Part shown: piece after piece, positions 1 to 8,338 of the stretch
Position numbering within the stretch: the first letter of the stretch is position 1
How the letters are laid out: each line of letters begins with the position of its first letter
Source: Thecamonas trahens ATCC 50062
Taxonomy: Eukaryota > Apusozoa > Apusomonadida > Apusomonadidae
Assembly: GCF_000142905.1 (NCBI RefSeq)
Contig: NW_013657630.1
Location: 85,589 to 114,715, forward strand
DNA length: 29,127 nt
Direction: 5' to 3'
Notes under the pieces: model-generated
Seen by the model: only the letters and a program-made list of their open reading frames with translations
Told to the model about the DNA's origin: nothing
Databases searched by the model: none
Translations under genes and position numbers: made by a program

Positions 1-410
1 GATAAAGGGGGGCCAACGATTAATGGTATGCTGGGCAACGATAAAAGGGGGCGAACGATTAATGGTGTGCTGGGCAACGATAAAAGGGGGCGGACGATTA
101 ATGGTATGCTGGGCAACGATAAAAGGGGGGCGAACGATTAATGGTGTGCTGGGCAACGATAAAAGGGGGCGGACGATTAATGGTATGCTGGGCAACGATA
201 AAAGGGGGGCGAACGATTAATGGTATGCTGGGCAACGATAAAAGGGGGGCGAACGATTAATGGTATGCTGGGCAACGATAAAAGGGGGGCGAACGATTAA
301 TGGTATGCTGGGCAACGATAAAAGGGGGGCGAACGATTAATGGTATGCTGGGCAACGATAAAAGGGGGGCGAACGATTAATGGTATGCTGGGCAACGATA
401 AAAGGGGGCG
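1..410. repeat. 39/40-bp minisatellite, about 10 copies
   Basis: Tandem units begin at 1, 40, 79, 118, 158, 197, 237, 277, 317, 357 and 397. Each holds GATAAAAGGGGG followed by CGAACGATTAATGG and TATGCTGGGCAAC. Units are 39 or 40 bp depending on whether the G-run has five or six G. Early copies vary (GTGTGC for GTATGC, CGGACG for CGAACG), while the copies from about 197 on are nearly identical, suggesting recent expansion at that end. The array continues off the left edge. The last partial unit stops two bases before the ATG at 412. Because 40 is not a multiple of 3, the reading frame rotates through the array, so it is unlikely to be coding throughout. Confidence 0.95.
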
Positions 411-411
411 C

Positions 412-1083
412 ATGAACAGCTTCTCTTGGCGCTCAGCGCTTGGATCTCAACGCTCCGTGCACACTTGCCTTGGCCAGCAACGACAGAGAATGCTGCGGTT
501 GCACAGCATGTGGCGGGTGATGGAGGGGCGTGGGTGGAGCAGGGCGGGCCACGTGCTGGTCGGTGGAACGTTCGACAGGCTGCACCGCGGACATCGCTTG
601 CTGCTGGACGCGGCGGCCGAGGCGGCGGCGGCACAAGCAGAGGCCACCACACTTGTGGTCGGCGTGACAGCTGACAAGATGCTGGTGCAAAAGGCCTACG
701 CTGAGCTCATCGAGCCGTTTGATCGTAGGGCAGGTGCGGTCCGCGCCCATCTGGCGGATGCGCTCGAGGCCAAGGGTGGTGCCGCGGCGGAATCGATTGC
801 CGTCGACTTGGTTCCGCTGGATGACCCGGCCGGCCCGGCGGGCTCGCTGGCCAAGATCGACGTCCTGGTCGTGTCGGAGGAGCCTGGCGTGCTGAAGAAC
901 GTGGCAGGCATCCGCGAGCTCCGCGCTACCCGCGGCCTCGATCCGAACTTTGACGTCGTTGTGGTGGAGATGGTCGACGAGGACGGCCGTAAGGTCGACG
1001 AGGCGAGCAAGGTCTCGTCGTCCGAGCTGCGCCGCCGCGAGGCAGAGGCCGTTGCTAGCGGCGTAGAGAATGTGGGGCAGTAG
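412..1083 (+). CDS. PPAT: Phosphopantetheine adenylyltransferase (stand-alone)
   Basis: This 223-residue protein is a nucleotidyltransferase that should join 4'-phosphopantetheine and ATP to make dephospho-CoA, the fourth step of CoA synthesis. The nucleotide-binding motif GGTFDRLHRGH lies at about residues 50-61. The second conserved motif, KVSSSELRRRE, lies near residue 200 and matches the KxSS(S/T)xxR signature of the eukaryotic/archaeal PPAT type. No dephospho-CoA kinase domain follows, so it resembles the separate yeast/plant enzyme rather than fused animal COASY. The frame stays open into the minisatellite (an ATG at 340 is in frame), but repeat-encoded residues are an unlikely N-terminus. 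The ATG at 412 directly after the array is the longest non-repeat start; ATGs at 490, 508 and 520 are also possible. It converges on the minus-strand gene ending at 1113. Confidence 0.88.
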   Translation: MNSFSWRSALGSQRSVHTCLGQQRQRMLRLHSMWRVMEGRGWSRAGHVLVGGTFDRLHRGHRLLLDAAAEAAAAQAEATTLVVGVTADKMLVQKAYAELIEPFDRRAGAVRAHLADALEAKGGAAAESIAVDLVPLDDPAGPAGSLAKIDVLVVSEEPGVLKNVAGIRELRATRGLDPNFDVVVVEMVDEDGRKVDEASKVSSSELRRREAEAVASGVENVGQ

Positions 1084-1112
1084 CAGATGGGGCACGAGCG
1101 TGTTTACTTACC

Positions 1113-2698
1113 TCACGACGATGACGACGACGACGACGACGCCGACGCAAAGGTGTACGACGACGACGACGACGAGTCGTCGATAGCGCCCGCCATGGCG
1201 GCCGCGGCCACGGCCTCGACGTCCTCAAAGGCCGAGCGGGCGACTGAAGCGTCGTGCGAGTGACCTGTGCCGCGGCGGACGTTTTGCTTCGACTCCAGCT
1301 CGCGAATGCCCTTGTTGACCTCGTAGAACCGCGAGTCGCGCGACTCCTCCTGGCGAATCATCCAGCATTTGCGGACGCAAAAGGCAACAAAGCAGAAGAA
1401 GGCGAGGGTAAAAAGGCGATGGCAATGACCATACGCCCCGCGTTGGCATCGTTAGTGACGTTCGGCGGTGGTGGCGGGAGGCCATTGCCTGCGGTGACCA
1501 CGCACGACGAGGCCGTGCACGCCACAATGGCTTCGGTCTCGGAGACGACGAGACTCTGCAGTGGGGCGCGGTGGCGAAGCGCGGCGCGCTCCTCGACGAG
1601 GACGACCGAGGCGTTGACGAGCGAGCCGACACATGGCGAGCAGGTGAGGATTGTATACTGCGTCCCCTTGCGGAACTTGTACGAGGCCGGGACAACAACA
1701 CGGACGTTGCCGGCGAGGTCGGCGCGGCCTTCGACGACGAGGGGCGTCGGCTCAGTCGACGAGACGCGGAACGAGAGGACGGTGCCGAGATCGACGCGGA
1801 GGCGGGCGGCGACAACGGCGACGTCGGCGACGGCGAAGACCGACGATTCCGTGAGCGCCAGCAGCGAGCCGACGGTGAGCGGCGCACTGGCGAGCAGGCT
1901 GCCTGAGCCTGCAAGCGTCACCGAGTCCGTCACCGTCGTCGCACTGTTGACCTTCACCGCCACGGTCCCGCGGATGACAAGCGCGCGGTCGACCCGCCCG
2001 CCATCGAGGTCAACAAGCTGCTCGAGACTCCGCCCACGGGTAAACTCGTTGGCAAGAACAACAACCGAGTTGTCGGCGAGGAGCAGGAGGGAGGTGGCGG
2101 CGCCCGGCGCGAGCGCAATCGTCGCCGACGTCGCCGTCGCAGAGACCGCTGGCGGCGGGCGGAAGAACGCGTACGACGTCTCGTTGATCAGCACTTTCTT
2201 GTGCGGAAAGGCGGCGCCGTTGGTCCCATCAAAGGCTACGAGGCCAGTGGCAACCATGTACTCTTGCCGCGAGTTGTACGCAGCGTTGAGGAGCGGGCCG
2301 TCGGTCGCCGTCGCCGCGTACACAAGGTTGACAAACCGCATGGCGTGGTCCGGCGGCGTCGAAGTCGCCGTGTCCGGAAGAACCAGTGAGCCCGCAAACG
2401 ACGAGTCGACAAAGCAGAGGGTAAAGAACGCAGCCTCGGCATCAGCCGTCACCGTCATGTTGGGAAAGGTGTGGACGACCGAGCCCGAAGCGCGGACCGT
2501 CAGCACGTACGGGTCGTCCGACGGTGCGAGCTCCACGTACGCCGACACTGTCTTGTGGGCCAGCGCGGTCACACCTGTCGCGGCGGCATCATTGATGAAC
2601 AGAGCCACGTCGCCGGTGCTCTGTCGTCCGACAGCCACGTCCAGCGTAGAAGCGATCATCACAGCGAGTAACCGCGTCCACATGATACCCACGTCCAT
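1113..2698 (-). CDS. Signal-peptide single-pass surface protein (frame break in TM helix)
   Basis: The product is not a named protein. It starts with a signal-like stretch (MWTRLLAVMIASTLDVAVG). A region around residues 30-90 resembles DUF4397-type beta-sandwich domains, and long Val/Ala/Ser/Thr-rich beta-prone segments with several NxT/S sites follow. A short PPPPP linker leads into a hydrophobic segment beginning RMVIAIAF. The helix continues (FTLAFFCFVAFCV) only in another frame, entered at the A5 run at 1410-1414 (T5 on the coding strand). The tail then starts RKCWMIRQEESRD and ends in an Asp/Ser-rich tract at 1113. This gives a sensible type I topology: outside domain, one helix, basic stop-transfer, about 90-residue tail. 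Candidate ATGs are at 2719, 2698 and 2683. The frame break is either a missing base in the assembly, a mutation, or less likely recoding. Confidence 0.6.
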
Positions 2699-2717
2699 GA
2701 CCACCACAAGCACGATC

Positions 2718-2962
2718 ATGCCCACACCCACACCACCGATGAGTCACAGATAATGCCCAACCCCAGCCACACCCACACCACCGATGAGTTACAGATAATG
2801 CCCAACCCCAGCCACACCCACACCACCGATGAGTCACAGATAATGCCCAACCCCAGCCACACCCACACCACCGATGAGTCACAGATAATGCCCAACCCCA
2901 GCCACACCCACACCACCAATGAGTCACAGATAATGCCCAACCCCAGCCACACCCACACCCAC
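2718..2962. repeat. 45-bp minisatellite, about 5.5 copies
   Basis: Units start at 2753, 2798, 2843, 2888 and 2933, exactly 45 bp apart, with a shortened unit from 2718. Each contains ATGCCCAACCCCAGCCACAC, then CCACACCACC and a (G/A)ATGAGTCACAGATA tail. Copies differ at only one or two positions (GAGTTACAG in one, CCAATGAG in another). As 45 is a multiple of 3, several frames stay open without being genes. The array overlaps the 5' edge of the surface-protein gene and includes its furthest-upstream candidate ATG at 2719. Confidence 0.95.
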
Positions 2963-3330
2963 ACACCCACACAGACTACACACACCACACACACACATAC
3001 CACACACACCACATACCTCAGTATTGACATGGGCCAGACGGACATAGCTAGGAAGCGCCATGACAACTCCAGCCCAGACAACCACCATGACCACCGCCAT
3101 GCCCATGGTCCCTGTCCACCCGCCACACATGCCCTGCCTTGCTACCGCCATCACCTATGGGATGGGTACAACACGGGAGGGGCGCACACGTCGGTGGTAT
3201 TGTTCTCGCTCTCCAGCTGGTCTTGGCTAGCTTGTCTTGCCCTCTACAAGGTCAGAGGGAAGAGAGAGAGAGGGAGGGGGGGGCAGGGGAGGGAGGGAGG
3301 GAGGGAGGGAGGGAGGGAAGTGTCCCGTGT
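2950..3330. repeat. CA-rich and GA/GGGA simple sequence; no gene seen
   Basis: The stretch 2950-3015 is CA-rich simple sequence continuing out of the 45-bp array. The stretch 3255-3319 is a purine tract, (GA)n grading into (GGGA)n, immediately left of the transposon insertion site. No conserved coding sequence was recognised between the surface-protein gene and the transposon. Confidence 0.85.
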
Positions 3331-3336
3331 CCCTTG
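3329..3336. repeat. Left target-site duplication of hAT element
   Basis: GTCCCTTG directly precedes the left terminal repeat and is identical to 6147-6154. Confidence 0.95.
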
Positions 3337-3349
3337 CAGTGTTTGCAAT
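3337..3349 (+). repeat. Left terminal inverted repeat of hAT element
   Basis: CAGTGTTTGCAAT matches the reverse complement of the right end (CAGTGTTTGAAAT) at 12 of 13 positions. hAT ends characteristically begin with CAG or CAGTG. Confidence 0.92.
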
Positions 3350-3478
3350 GAATACCAGCATTCATCGGTCTATTCATCCAGGTATTCAATTCGGTATTCC
3401 CTTTCGGGGCTATGAATACCCACATGTGCGACTTTGCCCGGACTTGACGCCAGAATCTACACCGCTCTCAGCACTACC

Positions 3479-6079
3479 ATGACCGGCGATGTGCTGCGCA
3501 ACTTGCGTGTTCGCAGTCAAAGCAAGCCAAGCGTGTACTGGTCGGTGGTTTACGAAGATGAAGGTGGCGAGGATGGCAAGTTTCGATGCATGCTGTGTGG
3601 CGTGCAGGTCACCGCCTCGCATGGTAAGACCTCCAACATCGCCAACCACATGAAGCTTCAGCACCGCAGCCTCATCCAGCGGCTTGCTAAGGCAGTCGGC
3701 CCTGAGACCTCGTCCCAGCCATCCATCACGCAGTCACTTGGGACGCTGTCCGGCAAGTCACTAGCGGCTCGCAAGAGGGCAACGGCGCCTGCAGCCGTCA
3801 AGTTCGTCCTGAGCTCGCACTCGCCGTTCCGCATCATGGACAACCCCGACATGCACGCCATGGTGGCGGCGGCATCGCGCCTCTCTGTTGAGCAAATCAA
3901 GCAAGTACTTCCATCTGCGTACCAGGTAGCCGGACCTGGCCTTGATGCGTTGTTTGAGCGCTGCCGCCAGTCCGTCGTCAACCTGACAAAGTCCGGACCT
4001 GTCGTGCTGTATGTCGACGAGTGGACGTCCAAGGCGACACACAAGTCATTTCTCGGCATGTGCGCCTCCTTCTACAATAATGATGGAGAGCGTGTAACCG
4101 TTCCGGTTGCTTTTCGTGCCCTCACGCCTGAGACTATGCTCGCGATCCAGGAGACTGGTTTGGATAGCGAGCCATCATCAGGCGCCGTAGCAGCGGAAGC
4201 ACTGGATCACCTGTCTACCAATGCGGCCACACTGGCCAGTATGGTGAAGGAATGCACGGATCGGATGGGACTGGAGTGGGGCCGTGTTTGCGGCGTGGCG
4301 ACTGACACCACGTCGGTCATGCCGTGCATGGCGCGTGAGCTTGGTCTGCCTTGGTTTCCCTGCCTATCCCACCGCATCAACCTCATCGCAGGCAAGGTCA
4401 TCCGCCACCTCGGCTCGGTCGCCGAGCCCTGCCCTGAGCTCATCATGCAGGACAACATGCTCGACCTAGTCGGAGACAAGCTTGTGGACAACTTTTCGGA
4501 CACGGAGGGGGATGACGTAGGTAGCGACACCGAGCCAATGGAGGCTAACTCGAGCGATCCAACGCCAGGTCCGTTCAGCGGAGCCGACTTGTCGGCGCCC
4601 GCACCAGTTGCGCCAGTGGCCAAGCGCAAGAACCCCGGTGCTACCAACGATGACGTCCCCCTCGACGATTTGTTGCTCTCAGACCTGCCCAATGCCCCTC
4701 TCGATGGTCGCCCGGATCCTCTGTCGAAGGCTCGTCGCATTGTGGCCCTCGTTCAGCGCTCGTCTAAGGTCAAGCGCTACCTCGACCATATCATTGACAA
4801 GAAGGAGCACTTGGAACAGGAGGAGTACAACATCGAGGTCTCCAAGTACAAAGGGCTAGTGCAGGGCGGATTGGCGCACAAGGTCGCCCCTCCTATCATG
4901 CCACGTCGTCGTCCGCGGTCGCTGCGCCCATCTGTCGTCACCCGCTGGGGGTCGACTGTTGCCATGCTCAATCGCATGCTCGACATGCGCGAGGACATTG
5001 ACGAGCTCTGCTCCATGCCGGAGGTCTCGGTCGAGAAGCTTTCGGACGACGACTGGGCGCAGCTCAAGCTCGCGTACCCAGTCCTCAGCATGATCGACAT
5101 GGCCTCCACCAGATCGCAGAGGGAGGATAATCGGCCCTCGGATGCGATTGTGACGATGCTGCATATGCGCTCCGGCATGCAAGAGATTATCTCAGTCCAG
5201 GCGTCTGGCGCGGGCACAGCCGCTTTGAAGGCAATCGGAAGCGAGCTCAAGTACTTTGCCGAGCAAGACACATCGCTATTCGCTTTCCTCATTGACCCCG
5301 AGGTCACCCATGAGCAACTGCGAGAGTTTTATGGCTGCTACGCCAAGGCATTGTACGGCGACAGAACGACAGATACCTTGATCCAGCGCGTTCGCCGCGA
5401 CGTGTGGGGCCGCTTTGCGAGCAAGATTGCGGTTGCATTCCATGACCAGCTTGCGCGCACCGAGAACGAACCTGTCCCGGAAGTGGTGGACATCGCGTTT
5501 GCCCCAGATGATGCTCCTCGGCGCGCCTCTGCATCTGCGAACAACATCAGTGCCGGTTCATCAGGTGTGTCCGAGTGCGGGACTGAGTCGTCACGATGTG
5601 ATGAAGTTGTGGACCTTATTCTGCAAAAGTACAAGCGCCAGCTTGAGGCTACCACCGGTAGTCGCGTTGGGTCCAAGAAGCCGCGCACGGCCTTTGCCCA
5701 GCAGGCGAGCAACCGCCCTTCCGCGACTCTGCTAATCGAGAGTTACTCCAAGGCACTAACTCAGGCCATCTTCGACTACAAGAACATCGGTGTAACGATG
5801 TCGCCAGACGCGCGCATCCAGCTGATCCCCGCCTTGGCCCGCACTAAGTGCCGCTTCGGTGACGATCAGCGCATCTTCGATCTTATGGAGGCAGCAACGG
5901 CGCTCCTTCGTCCGCTGCTGCTCCCCTCTGCTGCAGCTGCGAGCGTGGAACGGCTCAACTCGGTGGGCACAGACATGCTCACTCGTAAGCGCAACCGTCT
6001 TGACTCCGAAAGGATCGAGAAGATGGTGCTCACGCGCTGCTGGATCGCTGCCTCCACGAAGCTCGGTATCGACCTGTAG
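3479..6079 (+). CDS. hAT transposase with BED zinc finger
   Basis: This 866-residue single-exon protein is the transposase of the surrounding element. A BED-type finger for DNA binding uses C37, C40, H57 and H62. The RNase H-like core shows the first acidic residue in YVDEWTS (D180) and the second in ATDTTSVM (D276), followed by the PCLSHRINL segment. The RW motif of the insertion domain lies in VTRWGSTVAML. The C-terminal hAT dimerisation block has SVERLNS, whose E824 is the likely third acidic residue, followed by TRKRNRL. Acidic, Ser/Pro-rich linkers sit at about 335-400. The first in-frame ATG after the left end is at 3479; the frame's earlier opening uses TTG and is not a credible start. 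No stop or frameshift is seen, so the enzyme may be functional. Confidence 0.93.
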   Translation: MTGDVLRNLRVRSQSKPSVYWSVVYEDEGGEDGKFRCMLCGVQVTASHGKTSNIANHMKLQHRSLIQRLAKAVGPETSSQPSITQSLGTLSGKSLAARKRATAPAAVKFVLSSHSPFRIMDNPDMHAMVAAASRLSVEQIKQVLPSAYQVAGPGLDALFERCRQSVVNLTKSGPVVLYVDEWTSKATHKSFLGMCASFYNNDGERVTVPVAFRALTPETMLAIQETGLDSEPSSGAVAAEALDHLSTNAATLASMVKECTDRMGLEWGRVCGVATDTTSVMPCMARELGLPWFPCLSHRINLIAGKVIRHLGSVAEPCPELIMQDNMLDLVGDKLVDNFSDTEGDDVGSDTEPMEANSSDPTPGPFSGADLSAPAPVAPVAKRKNPGATNDDVPLDDLLLSDLPNAPLDGRPDPLSKARRIVALVQRSSKVKRYLDHIIDKKEHLEQEEYNIEVSKYKGLVQGGLAHKVAPPIMPRRRPRSLRPSVVTRWGSTVAMLNRMLDMREDIDELCSMPEVSVEKLSDDDWAQLKLAYPVLSMIDMASTRSQREDNRPSDAIVTMLHMRSGMQEIISVQASGAGTAALKAIGSELKYFAEQDTSLFAFLIDPEVTHEQLREFYGCYAKALYGDRTTDTLIQRVRRDVWGRFASKIAVAFHDQLARTENEPVPEVVDIAFAPDDAPRRASASANNISAGSSGVSECGTESSRCDEVVDLILQKYKRQLEATTGSRVGSKKPRTAFAQQASNRPSATLLIESYSKALTQAIFDYKNIGVTMSPDARIQLIPALARTKCRFGDDQRIFDLMEAATALLRPLLLPSAAAASVERLNSVGTDMLTRKRNRLDSERIEKMVLTRCWIAASTKLGIDL

Positions 6080-6133
6080 AGGAATATTCATTCCAAAGGT
6101 CCAGGTATTCATTCCTGACCAATATTTCGCGAA

Positions 6134-6146
6134 ATTTCAAACACTG
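6134..6146 (-). repeat. Right terminal inverted repeat of hAT element
   Basis: ATTTCAAACACTG on the plus strand is the reverse complement of the left end apart from one mismatch at position 10. Confidence 0.92.
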
Positions 6147-6154
6147 GTCCCTTG
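6147..6154. repeat. Right target-site duplication of hAT element
   Basis: GTCCCTTG directly follows the right terminal repeat and is identical to 3329-3336. Confidence 0.95.
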
Positions 6155-6504
6155 TCCCGTCCCGTGTCCCCGTCCCCCGGCCTCCTCCTCGACCGACCCC
6201 AGCCACTCCCTCAGCCTCACGCAGCCTCACGCAGTCTCACCCGGCTCTACCAAGACAGACACTTCTCCCGCACAATACTCTCGACTCACGGCACATCAGA
6301 GATATTGATGACACTCTCTGACTAGAGGGTGCAGATCAGAGGCCAGTCATCCATCAATGATGGCGCGCATATGAAATGGTATGCGTCGTGTTTGTTCGTT
6401 CTCACTCACATGTGGGTGATGGCCTTTGCGGAGTGGACGCAGCAGGCTAGCGAGCGAGGGAGAAGCGAGGGACAGGGGGAGGAGGCAGTTAACACATTCA
6501 TTGC
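6155..6504. other. Intergenic, no gene seen
   Basis: The first part is TGTCCC/CCGTCCC-rich, the pre-insertion target of the transposon. The remainder has no recognisable coding sequence and forms the 3' flank of ASF1. Confidence 0.6.
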
Positions 6505-6978
6505 TCAACTCTCCCAGTCGATCATGAAGGTGGTGACTCTGGGCTTGTCGGCGATGATGGAGCGGACAATGTTGTTGGGGTCGATCTGGGTGCCGGCGGC
6601 GATGGTCTCGGGATCGGTTCCGTCGGCAAGCGAGTTGGAGACATAGTAGCCAACGCGGACAAACTCCTGGTCCTTGTACGAGCAGGTAAGGAGGCAGACG
6701 GTGACGCCGAGCAGGTCGGCCGCCGGGATGGACGACGGGTCGGGGGCGTCAGCCTGGAACACAAACCGGTTGACGCCCACAGGAATGGGGCCGACCAGAA
6801 TCGAGTCCAGCAGCTGGTCGTACGAGTCGTTCTCCGCAGACCCGACGTACACCAGCTTCCACTCTAGGTCGTCCTGCAGCTGCGCTGTGCACTCAAAGCA
6901 GATCTCAAACTGGAACGGGTTGGTGAACATCGTCGGGTTGTCCAGCACCTCGACATTCGTCAGCGCAACGTACGACAT
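6505..6978 (-). CDS. ASF1: Histone chaperone ASF1
   Basis: This 157-residue single-exon protein is the conserved ASF1 core, an immunoglobulin-like fold that binds the H3-H4 dimer and passes it to CAF-1 or HIRA during nucleosome assembly in the nucleus. Nearly every family block is present: [15 protein letters not shown] at the start, [25 protein letters not shown], the LVGPIPVG strand, [19 protein letters not shown], and [11 protein letters not shown] at the end. It stops straight after the core and lacks the acidic C-terminal tail of yeast and some animal forms. The ATG at 6978 is chosen because the two codons before it open with GTG, which is not a normal eukaryotic start, and because MS(x)V is the family N-terminus. 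Confidence 0.97.
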   Translation of the reverse strand: MSYVALTNVEVLDNPTMFTNPFQFEICFECTAQLQDDLEWKLVYVGSAENDSYDQLLDSILVGPIPVGVNRFVFQADAPDPSSIPAADLLGVTVCLLTCSYKDQEFVRVGYYVSNSLADGTDPETIAAGTQIDPNNIVRSIIADKPRVTTFMIDWES

Positions 6979-7821
6979 TGTCACTTATCGATCTCTATCT
7001 ACAAACAACCTAGTCCTTGTCCTTGGTCGTCTCCGAAGGCAGTCGGCGCAGTCAGTGGCCGGCTTTGAGCGGAGGAGCGGAGCGGAGGGATGGAGCGGAG
7101 GAAGTGGCTTTGGCCAGTACGCGGCGGAGGTGGTTGGTGGTCGAGGAAGAGAGTCCTGGTCTTGCTTATTCTTGCCGGGCGCTTCTTCCTATAGCTGAGG
7201 ATATGAATATATATATATATATGTCAGGACAAGTGTGAGTGAGACCAGGTGTGATGGTGATGGTAGCAGTGGTGGTGATTGGGGGGGGGGGGGGGGCGTG
7301 GGCTGGCTGGCAGCCTGGCCTGCTGCGCCCACCTCAGGGCGGCCCGAGAGAGCAGACGGCAGTGCATGTCATGGGGGGAATAGCAAATGGAGTATAACTC
7401 TGGTATGGGTACGGAGTGATGGGAGGGGAGGGGGGTGGAGAGGGAGGGGGGGAGGGGGAGGGGGAGGGGAGGGGGGGGGGGGCGGTGTACATGGAGTGGA
7501 GGAGGGAGTGTAGAATCAACGAATGGACGAGTTGCCACTGGCGATGGCCAAAGACGCCAGCAAGGCGACCAGGAAGATGAGGAAAGTGGGAGGAAGCGAG
7601 GGCGAGGTGCGGAGGGGTACACAAGCCATTGGCTACGTGTGAGGTAGAGAGTGTAGCAAGGTGATAGCCAAAGGTACTCCGGGTACCTATACCGTTTCCT
7701 CTCCCCCTGTGCATGTTTCCCCACATGCCCAGCTATCCGCTCATCCCCACCAGGGACATGGTGTACACCATCCCTGTCCCCCTCCCTCGGCCTCTCCCGC
7801 CACCTCTCCTTCCAATGCCAC
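6979..7821. other. Simple-sequence intergenic region upstream of ASF1
   Basis: This region holds a (TA)n run at about 7207-7222, a 16-G run at 7281-7296, and a long G-rich GGGA/GGGGA tract at about 7418-7490. Open frames here come from low-complexity sequence (Gly/Arg or Pro/Ser) and no conserved protein was recognised. It should contain the ASF1 promoter and 5' UTR. Confidence 0.6.
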
Positions 7822-8025
7822 CTACTTGTTCACGTACAAAAAGCTGTGCCAAAAAATGAAAGCCAAGTGGCCGTCGACTGCTGCCAATGACTCGCCAAGG
7901 CGACTCGTTGCCGCACTCGGCGCCGCCGCCCCCCCCCCACTCCGGCCGACTCGTCGTTTCTCCTGTCACTCACCGACCCCGGCCGACACACCGAAAAAGG
8001 TCGTGAATGCCTCGCCCACATCCTG
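7822..8025 (-). CDS. Possible spliced micro-ORF with C-terminal hydrophobic helix
   Basis: This is a weak candidate and I do not recognise the product. On the minus strand a segment reading QDVGEAFTTFFGVSAG (8025-7974) ends at a strong GTGAGT donor at 7973. An acceptor TTGGCAG ending at 7881 resumes in frame with a hydrophobic segment (VDGHLAFIFWHSFLYVNK) that stops at 7822-7824. The 93-nt intron matches others in the window. The first segment is preceded by an in-frame TAG at 8026-8028, and the sequence CTGATGAACAAGATGTAG looks like a branch point plus acceptor, so an upstream exon with the start codon would be needed; I could not find it. If real, it is a small tail-anchored membrane protein. 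Confidence 0.25.
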
Positions 8026-8162
8026 CTACATCTTGTTCATCAGCTGCATGGTGACTGATTGCTGGTCGTAAGTGTGGAGAGGAGAACAGAATGTGTCGCA
8101 CGGCCTGATTTGTGGTGCTCTGGTCCAAGTATTGCGACCGTAGGGGGGTGGCCCTCCTTGGA

Positions 8163-8183
8163 GGGGGGGGGGGGGGGGGGGGG
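8163..8183. repeat. 21-G homopolymer run
   Basis: This is an uninterrupted run of 21 G on the plus strand within a G-rich stretch about 150 bp upstream of the BBIP1 start codon. It is a likely site of length heterogeneity or assembly error. Confidence 0.9.
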
Positions 8184-8338
8184 CGGGAGGGGAAGGGACG
8201 GCTCGGCGGGCGCGACTCGTCGTTTTCCCTGAACAAAAGACACAGCCGACAGCGCACGACAGCGACAGCCACGGCCATGGCCACAGAGGCAGACACCGCA
8301 GACACGGCCAACCACGTGACTCCAACACCAAAAGCATC

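Larger units (their letters stand above)
3337..6146 (+). mobile_element. Complete hAT-superfamily DNA transposon (2810 bp)
   Basis: The element begins CAGTGTTTGCAAT and ends with ATTTCAAACACTG, so the 13-bp terminal inverted repeats match at 12 of 13 positions. It is bounded by a perfect 8-bp duplication GTCCCTTG (3329-3336 and 6147-6154), the length made by hAT transposases. Inside is one uninterrupted transposase gene. Subterminal regions carry several short GTATTCA/TGAATAC motifs, including TCCAGGTATTCA in direct orientation at 3377-3388 and 6100-6111, which could be transposase binding sites. Collapsing one duplication copy restores a TGTCCC-rich target. Intact ends, duplication and ORF suggest a young, possibly autonomous insertion. 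Confidence 0.95.

Noticed and set aside
1-410. CRISPR-like array
   Set aside because: Units are contiguous with no unique spacers, and the genome is eukaryotic.
1254-2753. 499-codon plus-strand frame opposite the surface-protein gene
   Set aside because: It is the antisense shadow in GC-rich codons. The minus strand has a signal peptide, glycosylation sites and a membrane helix; this frame has only Ser/Thr/Ala/Arg-rich noise.
2753-3415. 220-codon plus-strand frame starting in the 45-bp repeats
   Set aside because: It is the repeat unit (a multiple of 3) followed by CA and GGGA simple sequence; no domain, and opposing frames are equally open.
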